DNA of 64,000 bases from contig CAVXCI010000001.1 in the NCBI GenBank assembly GCA_963760285.1, positions 1,674,001 to 1,738,000 on the forward strand, in the 5' to 3' direction. Numbering within the stretch: position 1 is the stretch's first letter; each line of letters opens with the position of its first letter. This document shows positions 7,881-16,159 of this stretch, one piece after another. The translations under genes were made by a program, and so were the position numbers. The notes below the pieces were generated by a model. That model made no database searches. It was not told the DNA's origin and was given only the letters and a program-made list of their open reading frames with translations. The DNA is from PALSA-278 sp963760285 (GTDB lineage Bacteria > Acidobacteriota > Terriglobia > Acidiferrales > UBA7541).

Positions 7881-8625
7881 GCATCTCCTCTTCTACGCCG
7901 GCCTGATAGGCCTGTGGGCTCTGCTGGCCAGGCTGGAAGTGTGGCCGCCGTATCTTTTTCCCGGTCCGCGCACGGTTTTCGACACGCTGCGCGCCGGATT
8001 CGCGGACCACAGTTTTCTGATCGCCATCCGGGTAAGCATGCTGCGCATCGCCGTGGGGTATGGGATTTCCATCGTGCTGGGCGCGGTGCTGGGGTTGATG
8101 ATTGCCACCAGCAAATTCCTGGAGGAGACGCTCAGTCCCTTGCTGACGGCTCTGCAAAGCCTTCCCAGTATCTGCTGGCTTCCGCTGGCGGTGTTGTGGT
8201 TCGGCCTGACGGAAAAAGCCATCTTGTTTGTTGTCGTGATGGGTTCACTGCTTTCCATCACCATTAGTCTTGAATCCGGGCGAAAGACTATCCCCCGGCT
8301 GTACGCCATGGCGGGACGTAATCTTGGCGCGAGTGGCGTGAAACTTTTCTTTTTCGTCCTGTTGCCGGCCAGTTTGCCGGTGATTGTTGCCGGCCTGAAA
8401 CAGGGATGGGCTTTTGCATGGCGGTCGCTGATTTCCGGCGAAATGATTTTTGTAGGCCTGGGTCTGGGACAGATGCTGGTTCTCGGCCGTGATTTAAACG
8501 ACATGAGCCAGGTCCTGGCCGTAATGGTTCTCATCATCGTCCTCGGCACTCTGATTGACCGGTTGGTTTTTCACAATCTGGACCGGGCATTGCAGAGGCG
8601 ATGGGGGTTCACGGACGCCGCTTAG
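7864..8625 (+). CDS. ABC transporter permease, SsuC/TauC type
   Basis: A 253-residue inner-membrane permease with about six helices, of the BPD_transp_1 class. The cytoplasmic coupling loop that docks on the ATPase is seen as a Gly-containing region around ARNLGASGVKLFFFVLLPASLP (E-A-A-x3-G position occupied by AGRNLGAS). Helices such as GYGISIVLGAVLGLMIA and SLPSICWLPLAVLWFG match SsuC and NtrB proteins. It completes the binding protein-ATPase-permease set and overlaps the ATPase gene by 17 bases. A porin gene follows after 68 bases and may belong to the same unit. Confidence 0.92.
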   Translation: MKRLSKHLLFYAGLIGLWALLARLEVWPPYLFPGPRTVFDTLRAGFADHSFLIAIRVSMLRIAVGYGISIVLGAVLGLMIATSKFLEETLSPLLTALQSLPSICWLPLAVLWFGLTEKAILFVVVMGSLLSITISLESGRKTIPRLYAMAGRNLGASGVKLFFFVLLPASLPVIVAGLKQGWAFAWRSLISGEMIFVGLGLGQMLVLGRDLNDMSQVLAVMVLIIVLGTLIDRLVFHNLDRALQRRWGFTDAA

Positions 8626-8693
8626 TCCTCGCGGCGCAAGGAATCACTCCAAAAACACGGTGATTCACAAAATAGACACCTAAGGAGGGTGTA

Positions 8694-10439
8694 ATGCGAG
8701 GAGTGTTGTCACTTTTTCTCATAATCAGCCTGCTGCTGGCCGGTTCCACTGCCCGGGCAGCAGGACCGAACGGAAATCCGACCAATGACAAGCCGGCGGC
8801 CGCGGATACCAATCCACCGGCCACTTCAACATCGCCCGCGGCCAGTTCGAATTCCAAGCCCGCGCCGGCGACAACCGCGGCGGCTCCCGCGACGGAAACC
8901 GAGATTCAGCAGTTGCGCGAATTGCTGGAAGCGCAGCAAGCGGAAATTTCCGCTCTGAAGGAGCAGCTCAACACGCATGGCGTGCGGGACGTTCCTGCAT
9001 CGGCGGCCTCGACGCCGGCTGGCCTGGCGGCGGGAACGCAATCGGCCACGGGCGCAACCCCTTCGGCGAATTTGTCCGCGGGAATGCCGCAGTCCGAGAC
9101 GCCTAACGACCAGCCCGCGCCGCTTTCCATCAAAATCGGCACGGCGCAGTTTACTCCCGGGGGGTTCGTCGACTTCGAGGACACCTGGCGTTCGACCAAC
9201 GTGGGCAGCGGTATCGGGACCAGTTTCAACACCATCCCTTACAACAACACGGCCGGCGGCCAGGGCGGCCTTACGGAAAACCGCATCAGCGCGCAAAACT
9301 CGCGGCTGAACTTGAAAATCACCACGCCGGCAGTCGGCGGGGACCTGCTGGGTTACGTGGAAACGGATTTCAACGGCAACTCAGCCGGAAACCTTTACGC
9401 CAACCGCAATGCCGCCACGCTGCGTCTGCGGCTGTTCTTTGCGGACTATACGCGCGGCGACTGGGAAATCCTCGGCGGACAGGACTGGACGATGCTGACG
9501 CCCAACCGCAAGGGCATCAACCCGCTGCCGCAGGATATTTTCACGACGCTGCTGCTGGATGCCAACGATAGCGTCGGTCTGGTTAGCGCGCGGCAGACGC
9601 AATTCCGCGTGGTCTATCACCCCACGGACCGCTGGACGATGGGCGTCTCGGCGGAAAACTCCGATCCATGGACGGGCACCAGCGTCACCTTCCCGGCTTG
9701 TTTCGCGGGCACTGGAACCGGTTGCACCAACAGCCAGACCAACCAGGTGGATACCGGCGCGGCCACAACCTCGCCGTCCTCCTGGCCGGACATCATCGCC
9801 AAGATTGCGCGCGATCAGGACGTGGGCGGCAAGAACTGGCACTTTGAAGTGGCCGGGCTGCTGACCAACGACAAGCTGTATACACCGACTTCGGTCAGTG
9901 GAGGGCCGGGGGCCTCGCAAAGCAAGACTGGCGGAGGTGTTTCAGCCAACATTGATCTGCAGTTGACGCAGAAGTTCCACCTGATCGCCAATTCATTCTG
10001 GAGCGATGGCGGCGGGCGCTATCTGTATACCACGGGCCCGAACTTTGTGGTGGCCCAGAATCCGGCCAGTTTGAATTTCTACCCGTCGCTGGAACATGCG
10101 GGGTCGGGACTGGCGGGCTATGAATGGCAGATCAACCACAAGTTCCAGTGGTTCAGCTACTACGGCGGGAACTACTTCAGCCAGAATTACAGCGTCGATC
10201 CCAACACCCAGAAGAAAGTTGGATACGGCTATCCGGGGTCGTCCAACGCGCAGAACCGGGAGATGCAGGAAATTTCCACGGGTTTTGCGCAGTCCTTCTG
10301 GCGCAGTGAGAACTACGGAGCGCTGCAGTTCATCACACAGGGCAGCTACGTAACGCGTTCACCCTGGGTGGCCGGCACGGGACCCGCGAATGCGCACGAA
10401 GCGGTTCTCTATCTCGACCTGCGGTACATCATTCCGTAG
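8694..10439 (+). CDS. Outer-membrane porin with N-terminal coiled coil
   Basis: A 581-residue exported protein with a strong ribosome site (AAGGAGGGTG) before ATG 8694. A signal peptide of about 22 residues (cleavage near ARA-A) is followed by a Pro/Ala/Thr/Ser linker and a short coiled coil (about 68-95; ETEIQQLRELLEAQQAEI). The rest is Gly-, Asn- and aromatic-rich with alternating patterns typical of beta-barrel strands and ends in an aromatic/hydrophobic C-terminus (LDLRYIIP). The layout is that of DcaP-like porins, in which the coiled coil trimerises in the periplasm and the barrel passes small anionic substrates. Its position directly after the ABC importer suggests that it provides the outer-membrane route for the same substrate; this is inference. 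Confidence 0.8.
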   Translation: MRGVLSLFLIISLLLAGSTARAAGPNGNPTNDKPAAADTNPPATSTSPAASSNSKPAPATTAAAPATETEIQQLRELLEAQQAEISALKEQLNTHGVRDVPASAASTPAGLAAGTQSATGATPSANLSAGMPQSETPNDQPAPLSIKIGTAQFTPGGFVDFEDTWRSTNVGSGIGTSFNTIPYNNTAGGQGGLTENRISAQNSRLNLKITTPAVGGDLLGYVETDFNGNSAGNLYANRNAATLRLRLFFADYTRGDWEILGGQDWTMLTPNRKGINPLPQDIFTTLLLDANDSVGLVSARQTQFRVVYHPTDRWTMGVSAENSDPWTGTSVTFPACFAGTGTGCTNSQTNQVDTGAATTSPSSWPDIIAKIARDQDVGGKNWHFEVAGLLTNDKLYTPTSVSGGPGASQSKTGGGVSANIDLQLTQKFHLIANSFWSDGGGRYLYTTGPNFVVAQNPASLNFYPSLEHAGSGLAGYEWQINHKFQWFSYYGGNYFSQNYSVDPNTQKKVGYGYPGSSNAQNREMQEISTGFAQSFWRSENYGALQFITQGSYVTRSPWVAGTGPANAHEAVLYLDLRYIIP

Positions 10440-10449
10440 CCAAGTTTGC

Positions 10450-10489
10450 CGGATGCGCGGCGGCGCAGGATCCAAACGCCGCGCATCCG
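10450..10489. terminator. Long perfect hairpin downstream of the porin gene
   Basis: A 13-bp perfect inverted repeat (CGGATGCGCGGCG / CGCCGCGCATCCG) with a 14-base loop starts 11 bases after the porin stop. There is no T-run, so it may be a weak terminator or an mRNA-stabilising stem. Confidence 0.5.
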
Positions 10490-10506
10490 ACAGGGTTTGA
10501 GCAGCC

Positions 10507-10536
10507 GGGCGATGCACTGCGTGCATGTTGTCGCCC
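10507..10536. repeat. Second hairpin between convergent genes
   Basis: GGGCGA at 10507-10512 pairs with TCGCCC at 10531-10536, with an inner TGCA...TGCA pairing. It is the middle one of three stems in this 211-base convergent gap. Confidence 0.4.
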
Positions 10537-10572
10537 GCTGCCAGAGTCCCCTTGACCGGGGGATGGAAGGAA

Positions 10573-10606
10573 GGGCCGGCGGAGTTGCTCGCACTCCTCC
10601 CGGCCC
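10573..10606. terminator. Third hairpin, possible bidirectional terminator
   Basis: GGGCCGG (10573-10579) pairs with CCGGCCC (10600-10606), extended by GGAGT/ACTCC inside. It lies 45 bases beyond the stop of the inositol monophosphatase gene (minus strand). No clear T-run follows on either strand. Confidence 0.35.
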
Positions 10607-10650
10607 CCCTCCAAATTCAAATTGCCGCGCGAGAGAACCGCAGAGTAGAA

Positions 10651-11478
10651 CTAGCTGCCGGGCCGGGTGGGCAGCGGTTCGGAGCGGGCCAGCCGGTCCG
10701 CCACCTGGCCGGCCACGCGCATCATTTCTTCATGGATGCGGCCATTGGTGGCCAGGATTTCCCGTCCACCGGGCTGGAACTTGCCTGCGGCGAAATCGGA
10801 AATCCGCCCGCCTGCTTCGCTGACCATCAGCATTCCCGCGGCCGTGTCCCAGGATTTCAGCCAGAATTCCCAAAAACCATCGAAACGGCCGCAGGCGACG
10901 TAGCAAAGATCAAGCGCGGCGGCGCCGTCGCGGCGGACTCCGTGGGAGCGCAGCGTGTAGTCCCAGTAATAGTGGATATTACGATTCTGATCGCGCTGCT
11001 GAACCGGAAATCCGGTGGACAGCAGGCTTTCGGAAAGACTTTCGACAGCGGAGACGTGAATGGGCTGGCCGTTGAGGAATGCGCCGTCACCGCGCGCCGC
11101 TGAGAACAGCTCGTTGTGTACGGGATCCAAGACCACGCCGGCGAGCGGCTCGCCAAATTGCAGCAGTCCCAGGGACACCGCGAAGCAGGGATAGCCATGC
11201 GCAAAATTCGTGGTGCCATCGAGGGGGTCAACATGCCAGACGAATTCCGCCGATTGTGAACCACTTCCGCTGCCTTCTTCCGCGACGATAGAATGTTCAG
11301 GAAATTCACGCCGCAGACGCGCCACGATGGCCGCTTCGGAGCGCTTGTCCGCCTGGGTGACGATGTCCACTTCGCCCTTGTAGTGGATCTCCCGCGGCTT
11401 GGCGTTTTCCTCCAGCAGGATTTTCCCCGCGTCGCGGGCGATTTCGACGGCCGCGGACAAATAGGGATTCATGGTCAC
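10651..11478 (-). CDS. suhB: Inositol monophosphatase family protein
   Basis: A 275-residue Mg-dependent phosphatase that hydrolyses inositol-1-phosphate or related sugar and nucleotide phosphates. The metal-site motifs are complete: IVAEEGSG (first Glu), DPLDGTTNFAHG (the Asp-x-Asp-Gly-Thr loop), and WDTAAGMLMVSEAGG near the C-terminus. The start may be GTG 11478, whose GTGA overlaps the stop of the VWFA gene, or ATG 11472. It is the last gene of the minus-strand run that begins with the M28 peptidase. Bacterial SuhB proteins can also act in rRNA antitermination, and nothing in the sequence decides between the roles. Confidence 0.9.
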   Translation of the reverse strand: MTMNPYLSAAVEIARDAGKILLEENAKPREIHYKGEVDIVTQADKRSEAAIVARLRREFPEHSIVAEEGSGSGSQSAEFVWHVDPLDGTTNFAHGYPCFAVSLGLLQFGEPLAGVVLDPVHNELFSAARGDGAFLNGQPIHVSAVESLSESLLSTGFPVQQRDQNRNIHYYWDYTLRSHGVRRDGAAALDLCYVACGRFDGFWEFWLKSWDTAAGMLMVSEAGGRISDFAAGKFQPGGREILATNGRIHEEMMRVAGQVADRLARSEPLPTRPGS

Positions 11479-12422
11479 GACGGCCCCTTCGGCGCGAAAT
11501 AATTTTTCTGATAGTGAATGATGTAGTTGCCCTTCACGCGCACTTCCACGTGGCGCAGGCTGCCCGCGGGCGGCCTGGGATTGGGATAGTAGCGCAGGCG
11601 GTATTGGGTGCGCAGCTCGCGATCCACGCGGACAAAGGCGTCGTCAAGGCCCGCGAGGGAATCAACGTAAATCAGATCCCCGCCGGTGGTGTCCGTGATG
11701 GTATCGAGAGCGTGCTCGCCGGCGGTGTTGCGCAGACTTTCGGAAGGGCTGAAGCGAACCAGAATGGTATAGAGCAGTGCGCCAGAGGAAATGGCCGCCT
11801 TGCGCGCGTCTTCAAATTTCGCGTGGCTGGTGGTTTCACCGGCGTCCGTCACCAGGACGATGGCGCGGCGGTGGCCGTCCGGCTGCGCGGAGAGCTGCTG
11901 CGAGCCGAGCACCAGCGCGTCGTAGAGAGACGTGCCGGCGCCAGGGCCTAGGGAACGCGCTGCCTGCTGGAGTTGCGAAACCTTGTCGGTGAATTCGGAG
12001 AGTTGCGTGATGTCGTCGGCAAATTGAAAGACGGCCACGCGGTCGCCGGGGCGGACCAGTTGATGAATGAAACGCGCCGAGGCTTCGCCTTCCACTTTCA
12101 ATTCCTGCAGGGCGCTGAGGCTGGTGTCAATCATCAGCGCGATGTCCAGAGGCTGCGAAGTTTCCGCTTCAAAATTGGAAATCTGCTGCGGCTGTCCCTC
12201 CTCGAAAATCTGGAAGGCATCCTGAGGAAGGTCAATCACCGGTTTGCCATGCTGGTCCAGAACACTGGTGAGGATGCTCACCAGGTTCACCTGCGCGCGC
12301 AAGGGAGTGCTTTGCTGATGCTGGGCGCGCAGCGGGAGAGCACAGAGCACCAATGCGGCGATAATCGCGGATGGAGAATCTTTCGCATGGTCAGCGTAAT
12401 TCGGAGGAGGGCATCTCCCCAT
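11475..12422 (-). CDS. Exported VWFA-domain protein of the acidobacterial type
   Basis: A 315-residue protein with a hydrophobic export segment near the N-terminus (SAIIAALVLCALPLRA) and then a short beta domain (LVSILTSVLDQHGKPVIDLP, DAFQIFEEGQPQQI) typical of acidobacterial VWFA-related proteins. The VWA fold follows, with the metal site DTSLS (DxSxS), a Thr in the loop GAGTSLYDAL, and the Asp in LVTDAGETTS, so the MIDAS is intact. The C-terminus (RYYPNPRPPAGSLRHVEVRV) matches the usual ending of the family. The role is unknown; adhesion or protein binding in the periplasm is likely. ATG 12422 lies 32 bases inside the end of the MoaD-MoaE gene, so the start is uncertain. This family supports assignment to Acidobacteriota. 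Confidence 0.85.
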   Translation of the reverse strand: MGRCPPPNYADHAKDSPSAIIAALVLCALPLRAQHQQSTPLRAQVNLVSILTSVLDQHGKPVIDLPQDAFQIFEEGQPQQISNFEAETSQPLDIALMIDTSLSALQELKVEGEASARFIHQLVRPGDRVAVFQFADDITQLSEFTDKVSQLQQAARSLGPGAGTSLYDALVLGSQQLSAQPDGHRRAIVLVTDAGETTSHAKFEDARKAAISSGALLYTILVRFSPSESLRNTAGEHALDTITDTTGGDLIYVDSLAGLDDAFVRVDRELRTQYRLRYYPNPRPPAGSLRHVEVRVKGNYIIHYQKNYFAPKGPS

Positions 12423-13095
12423 CGGCCCAGGCGGAGCCGTCCGCGAAGTACTCTTTCTTCCAGATGGGCACGGTGCGCTTCAGCGTGTCAATGGCGAATC
12501 GGCAGGCGTCGAACGCCGCGGCGCGATGCGGGGCGCTGACGGCGATTAAAACGCTGGTCTCTCCAATCTCCATGCGGCCCAGACGGTGCACCATTACGAT
12601 GCGGTGAATGGCGAATTTGTCGCGCGCCTGCGTGGCGATTTCCCGCATTTTGGCCAGAGCCATGGGTTGATAGGCCTCGTAGATGAGATGCGTGGTCTGC
12701 TTTCCGCGCGAATGGTTGCGCACGATGCCTTCAAAGGCCACCACGGCGCCATCTTCCGGAGCCTTGACCGCGGCAACCCAGTCCGCCACCGGGATTGACT
12801 CGCTCACAAGCTCACACGTTTCACCGGAAACCGCAAATTTCGTGTTACCGCTGCCTCCGCTGACGGGCGGAAGAAACGCGATTTCGTCACTGTCCTGAAC
12901 AGGCGCATCCCACGCGGCGTATTCCTGGTTGCGCGCGGCAATCGCGATGCCGCGAAATTTATTCAGGTCGGGGAAGCGGCTGGCGCAGGTTGAGAATGCA
13001 TCCCGCACAGACGAGCCTGCGGGAAGTTCGAATTCCTGCTCGGAAGTGTCCGCGATCTCGCGGAACTGCCCGAAAAATAGAACGCGTACGCGCAT
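12391..13095 (-). CDS. Molybdopterin synthase, fused MoaD-MoaE
   Basis: A 234-residue fusion of both molybdopterin synthase subunits, which puts the dithiolene sulfurs into precursor Z in molybdenum cofactor synthesis. Residues 1-81 are the ubiquitin-like MoaD (RVRVLFFGQFREIA, ending IAFLPPVSGG with Gly80-Gly81). Residues about 90-234 are MoaE, with VGAxxxFxGxVR-like VAFEGIVRNHSRG, IVMVHRLGRMEIGETSVLI, HRAAAFDACRFAID and the catalytic Lys of PIWKKEYF. In MoaD the Gly-Gly must be a free C-terminus to carry the thiocarboxylate, so the fusion needs cleavage after Gly81, as shown for the mycobacterial MoaX fusion. No other moa gene is in the window. It lies between GNAT and VWFA genes. Confidence 0.93.
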   Translation of the reverse strand: MRVRVLFFGQFREIADTSEQEFELPAGSSVRDAFSTCASRFPDLNKFRGIAIAARNQEYAAWDAPVQDSDEIAFLPPVSGGSGNTKFAVSGETCELVSESIPVADWVAAVKAPEDGAVVAFEGIVRNHSRGKQTTHLIYEAYQPMALAKMREIATQARDKFAIHRIVMVHRLGRMEIGETSVLIAVSAPHRAAAFDACRFAIDTLKRTVPIWKKEYFADGSAWADGEMPSSELR

Positions 13096-13130
13096 GAAGC
13101 CCCATTGTATCGCGGGGTTGCTGCGGACGG

Positions 13131-13652
13131 TTAGGAGGCGTGTTCCATGGGGACGTCTTCGAGGCTGCGATACATGACGTAAGCGTCCACAAAGCCAAGC
13201 TGCGAATGGTGGAAGGCCTTCGGCAGCGTGCCCACAATTTCAAAGCCGAGTTTTTTCCAAAGAGCGATGGCCGCTTCGTTGATGCTGACGACAATATTGA
13301 ATTGCATGGCATGAAAGCCGGCCTTGCGGGCCTCGATCAGGCAATGTTGCGCCATGGTCTTCCCGATGCCCTGGCCCTGCGCGGCGGGTGACACCATAAA
13401 GGATGCGTTGGCGACGTGCGAGCCGCGTCCGGGCTGGTTGGCGACAATTTTGTACATGCCCACGATTAGCCCGTTTTCCTCCGCAACATATGATGAAATT
13501 CCCGGCCCGAACCAATAAGCAAATCCAACTTCCATTGGCGTGTCCGATTCGAACGTATATGTGTCGCCCGCGGCGATCACCGCCTGGAAGATCGGCCACA
13601 TGGCATCGAAGTCGGATTCGGCAGCGCGGCGGATACTTGTTTGAGTATTCAT
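13131..13652 (-). CDS. GNAT-family N-acetyltransferase
   Basis: A 173-residue acetyltransferase with the full GNAT core: an N-terminal strand-helix (SIRRAAESDFDAMWPIFQAV), an acceptor-side loop, the acetyl-CoA pyrophosphate loop PAAQGQGIGKTM (Q/R-x-x-G-x-G/A) and the late AAIALWKKLGFEIVGT. It resembles the phosphinothricin/L-amino-acid acetyltransferase branch, including the KAFHHSQLGFVDAYVMYR ending, but the acceptor is unknown. It lies 54 bases after the M28 peptidase gene and 35 bases before moaD-moaE, on the same strand. Confidence 0.85.
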   Translation of the reverse strand: MNTQTSIRRAAESDFDAMWPIFQAVIAAGDTYTFESDTPMEVGFAYWFGPGISSYVAEENGLIVGMYKIVANQPGRGSHVANASFMVSPAAQGQGIGKTMAQHCLIEARKAGFHAMQFNIVVSINEAAIALWKKLGFEIVGTLPKAFHHSQLGFVDAYVMYRSLEDVPMEHAS

Positions 13653-13706
13653 TACGTGGCGGGGAGTTTGCAGCGGGCATTGCGTGGCCGGAACGCGCCT
13701 ACGGCC

Positions 13707-15881
13707 CTACTTGCCGCCGGCGAGGCGCGATACTTCATCAAGCTGTGCGGCGGCGCGGCGGAGGGATTCGGCCAATTCTGTGGCGGCGACCTGGGCAGCG
13801 GCGGAGTCCTTGCGGTCAATGGCCTCGGTGACGCCCGGAAAAGTGACGCTGGCGTAACCGGTGTACATTCCCGGCGCATAAATTTGATGGCGATACCAGG
13901 GACGGCCAGCCAGTCCATTGGCGGCGAGAAAGGCCTGCTCGACTCCAGCGAGAGCGCGATTGAGCTGCGCCGTCTGCGTGGCGTCCGTTCCGCTGGCTTC
14001 CAACTGTTGAATAGCCTGCTGGGCGCGCCCGGCGGAAGCGGTGAGTTGCACGGAAGCGTCGGCAACAGGTTTCAAATCCACGGTCATGTTCGCTTCCCTG
14101 GCGTGCGTCTGCAAACCGTCAACCAGGCGGGAGAGTTCCTGGGCATAAGCGGAGTAGTCGAAGGGCAGAACGTCGGCATCCGAAAGCCGCAGCGCCATGG
14201 TGCCGATGATGCGGCCCATCGCGGCATGATAAACAAAGCTGGGATCGCCGAAATGCTTCATCCAATAGAAATCGTCGTAGAGCGAATGGTAGACGCCATA
14301 GGGGCCGCCGAATCCCATGTCCATTGCAGGAATGCCGGCGTGATCCAGGAAGGGGCTAAAATCTGAACCGGCACCGAGTGAACCAATCGGGACTGGTTCA
14401 TCAGCGGTAGGCTTCGGATCGTTGCGGGCGACGCCGTTGGGATGTTCGGCTTCCTTGGCGACGCGCTCCTTCCACACATCGAATACGCTGCGGCCGGAAG
14501 CGGGATCGTTGACGGACTGCGTGACTTCGCGAACGAACGCTTTCAGCGACGGCAGAGCGGCAGCGCCGAAGTTCGGTCCGGCGACGCCGACGTCGGTATT
14601 CACATAAGTGAGCGCTTTTTGCTGCAATTCCTTTTCGTGAGCTTCCACCCATTCCGTGGAGCCAATCAGCCCAAATTCCTCGCTGTCCCATTCGGCGAAG
14701 ATGATGGTCCTCCTGGGTTTCCAGCCGGTGTCCGCGAGTTGTCCCAGGGCACGCGCGGCTTCCAGCATGGACGCGGTGCCGCTACCGGGGTCCACGGCGC
14801 CATACACCCAGGCATCGTGATGGTTGCCAAAAATCACCCAGGAATTGTCGTCCGTGCCATGAAGGCGGGCGATGACGTCGTAGATGTTGCGTTGCTGATA
14901 GTCCATTTTCAATTTCAGATGGACCACGGCTTGTCCCGGGCCGAGATGGTAGGTGAAGGGAAGTGTTCCCTGCCAGCCATGCGGAACGACCATTCCGCCG
15001 AGGCGCGAGAGAATCACCGCGGCGTCCTGCGCGTTAATAGGCAGGACGGGAATGCGGGGCAAATCCCTGGCGTCCGCGGGGGAAAGGCGATTCGCGTCTG
15101 GCGTGGCGGCCACGCCCGGAGTGAGCGGATCCCCGGGATATATAGAGGTAAAGAGAATCGAACCGCGCTGGATGCCGCTCATGGGACGCCACGGGCCGCG
15201 AGGATAAGGATCGCCGGCGTAGTAGCCGTCGTCAGCGGGGTCTGAATAAATGAGCACCCCGGCAGCCTTGTGGTCCTGAGCCAGCTCGGCTTTCACGCCG
15301 CGATAGCCCTCGCCGTAGCGGACGATTACGATTTTGCCTTCCACGTTGATGCCCAGATCGGCGAGGCGGCGATAATCTTCGACCATGCCGTAGTTGGCGT
15401 AGACAACCTGCGAGGTAACGTCGCCGGAAGCGGAGTAGGCGTTGAATGCGGGAACTGCGCGCGAATCGAATGTGTCCTTGTCCCATTCGTAGGGCTGCTC
15501 GGGAGTGGCCAGCGCCTGCTTTTCGGGTTCCACCAATTCGAGCACGCGCTCTTCGGGAATCGGAAGCCAGACGGAATAGGATTCGATCGCGGCGTCAAAT
15601 CCAAAAGATTTGTACTGCGCCAGTAGCCATTCGGCGACCGAGTGGCTGGCTTCGGTCCCGGCCATGTGCGGCTGGGAGGTCAGCTGACGAAGATTGGCTT
15701 CCGCATGGGCGGCGTCGGGGATCTGCTGGAGTCTCTTTTCGGCCTCGCGTTCCGCGGCAACTCGGGCGGGGAAGAAACCGTGGATAACGTCTGAATCGCC
15801 ATAGCCCGGTCCTCCCACAGAAAACGCCAGGAGAAATGCGGCCGTGGCCAATGGGCGGAAGATTTTGGTTTGGCGGTGCAT
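13707..15881 (-). CDS. Exported M28 metallopeptidase, glutamate carboxypeptidase II-like
   Basis: A protein of 724 residues from ATG 15881, or 732 from ATG 15905; the open frame extends to 16481 but that part overlaps the divergent epimerase gene and lacks protein-like sequence. The signal peptide (MHRQTKIFRPLATAAFLLAFSV) marks it as exported. Domains in order are a PA insert (about residues 150-280; KIVIVRYGEGYRGVKA), the M28 zinc catalytic domain with HHDAW, VDPGSG, DSEEFG, NTDVG and VYHSLYDD, so all five metal ligands and the catalytic Glu are present, and a C-terminal transferrin-receptor-like dimerisation domain (about 590-720). Such enzymes remove C-terminal residues from peptides outside the cytoplasm, probably for peptide use. 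It is the first gene of its strand run. Confidence 0.9.
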   Translation of the reverse strand: MHRQTKIFRPLATAAFLLAFSVGGPGYGDSDVIHGFFPARVAAEREAEKRLQQIPDAAHAEANLRQLTSQPHMAGTEASHSVAEWLLAQYKSFGFDAAIESYSVWLPIPEERVLELVEPEKQALATPEQPYEWDKDTFDSRAVPAFNAYSASGDVTSQVVYANYGMVEDYRRLADLGINVEGKIVIVRYGEGYRGVKAELAQDHKAAGVLIYSDPADDGYYAGDPYPRGPWRPMSGIQRGSILFTSIYPGDPLTPGVAATPDANRLSPADARDLPRIPVLPINAQDAAVILSRLGGMVVPHGWQGTLPFTYHLGPGQAVVHLKLKMDYQQRNIYDVIARLHGTDDNSWVIFGNHHDAWVYGAVDPGSGTASMLEAARALGQLADTGWKPRRTIIFAEWDSEEFGLIGSTEWVEAHEKELQQKALTYVNTDVGVAGPNFGAAALPSLKAFVREVTQSVNDPASGRSVFDVWKERVAKEAEHPNGVARNDPKPTADEPVPIGSLGAGSDFSPFLDHAGIPAMDMGFGGPYGVYHSLYDDFYWMKHFGDPSFVYHAAMGRIIGTMALRLSDADVLPFDYSAYAQELSRLVDGLQTHAREANMTVDLKPVADASVQLTASAGRAQQAIQQLEASGTDATQTAQLNRALAGVEQAFLAANGLAGRPWYRHQIYAPGMYTGYASVTFPGVTEAIDRKDSAAAQVAATELAESLRRAAAQLDEVSRLAGGK

Positions 15882-16159
15882 TCCTGTTCGCCGTCGCCTT
15901 CCCATAACGGATTTCTGAATTAGCCACTTCCCGCGCGAGCGACCGATTCTACCGTATCCGCATGCAAAACGTTCCGGCGAACATCGCGTGTTCATCGCAT
16001 TGGTCATGTGGCAGCTATTGGCAATTTGCGAGGACGACCGCGCTGATTTCGTCATAAAGAAGCCGCGCCAGTAATAATGGTCTGCCGCGTGCTTGAACGT
16101 ATGCCGATGGAAGAATATTCTGAAGGCCTCTCCCCTTCGCGAAGGAGCGGAACACGAAA

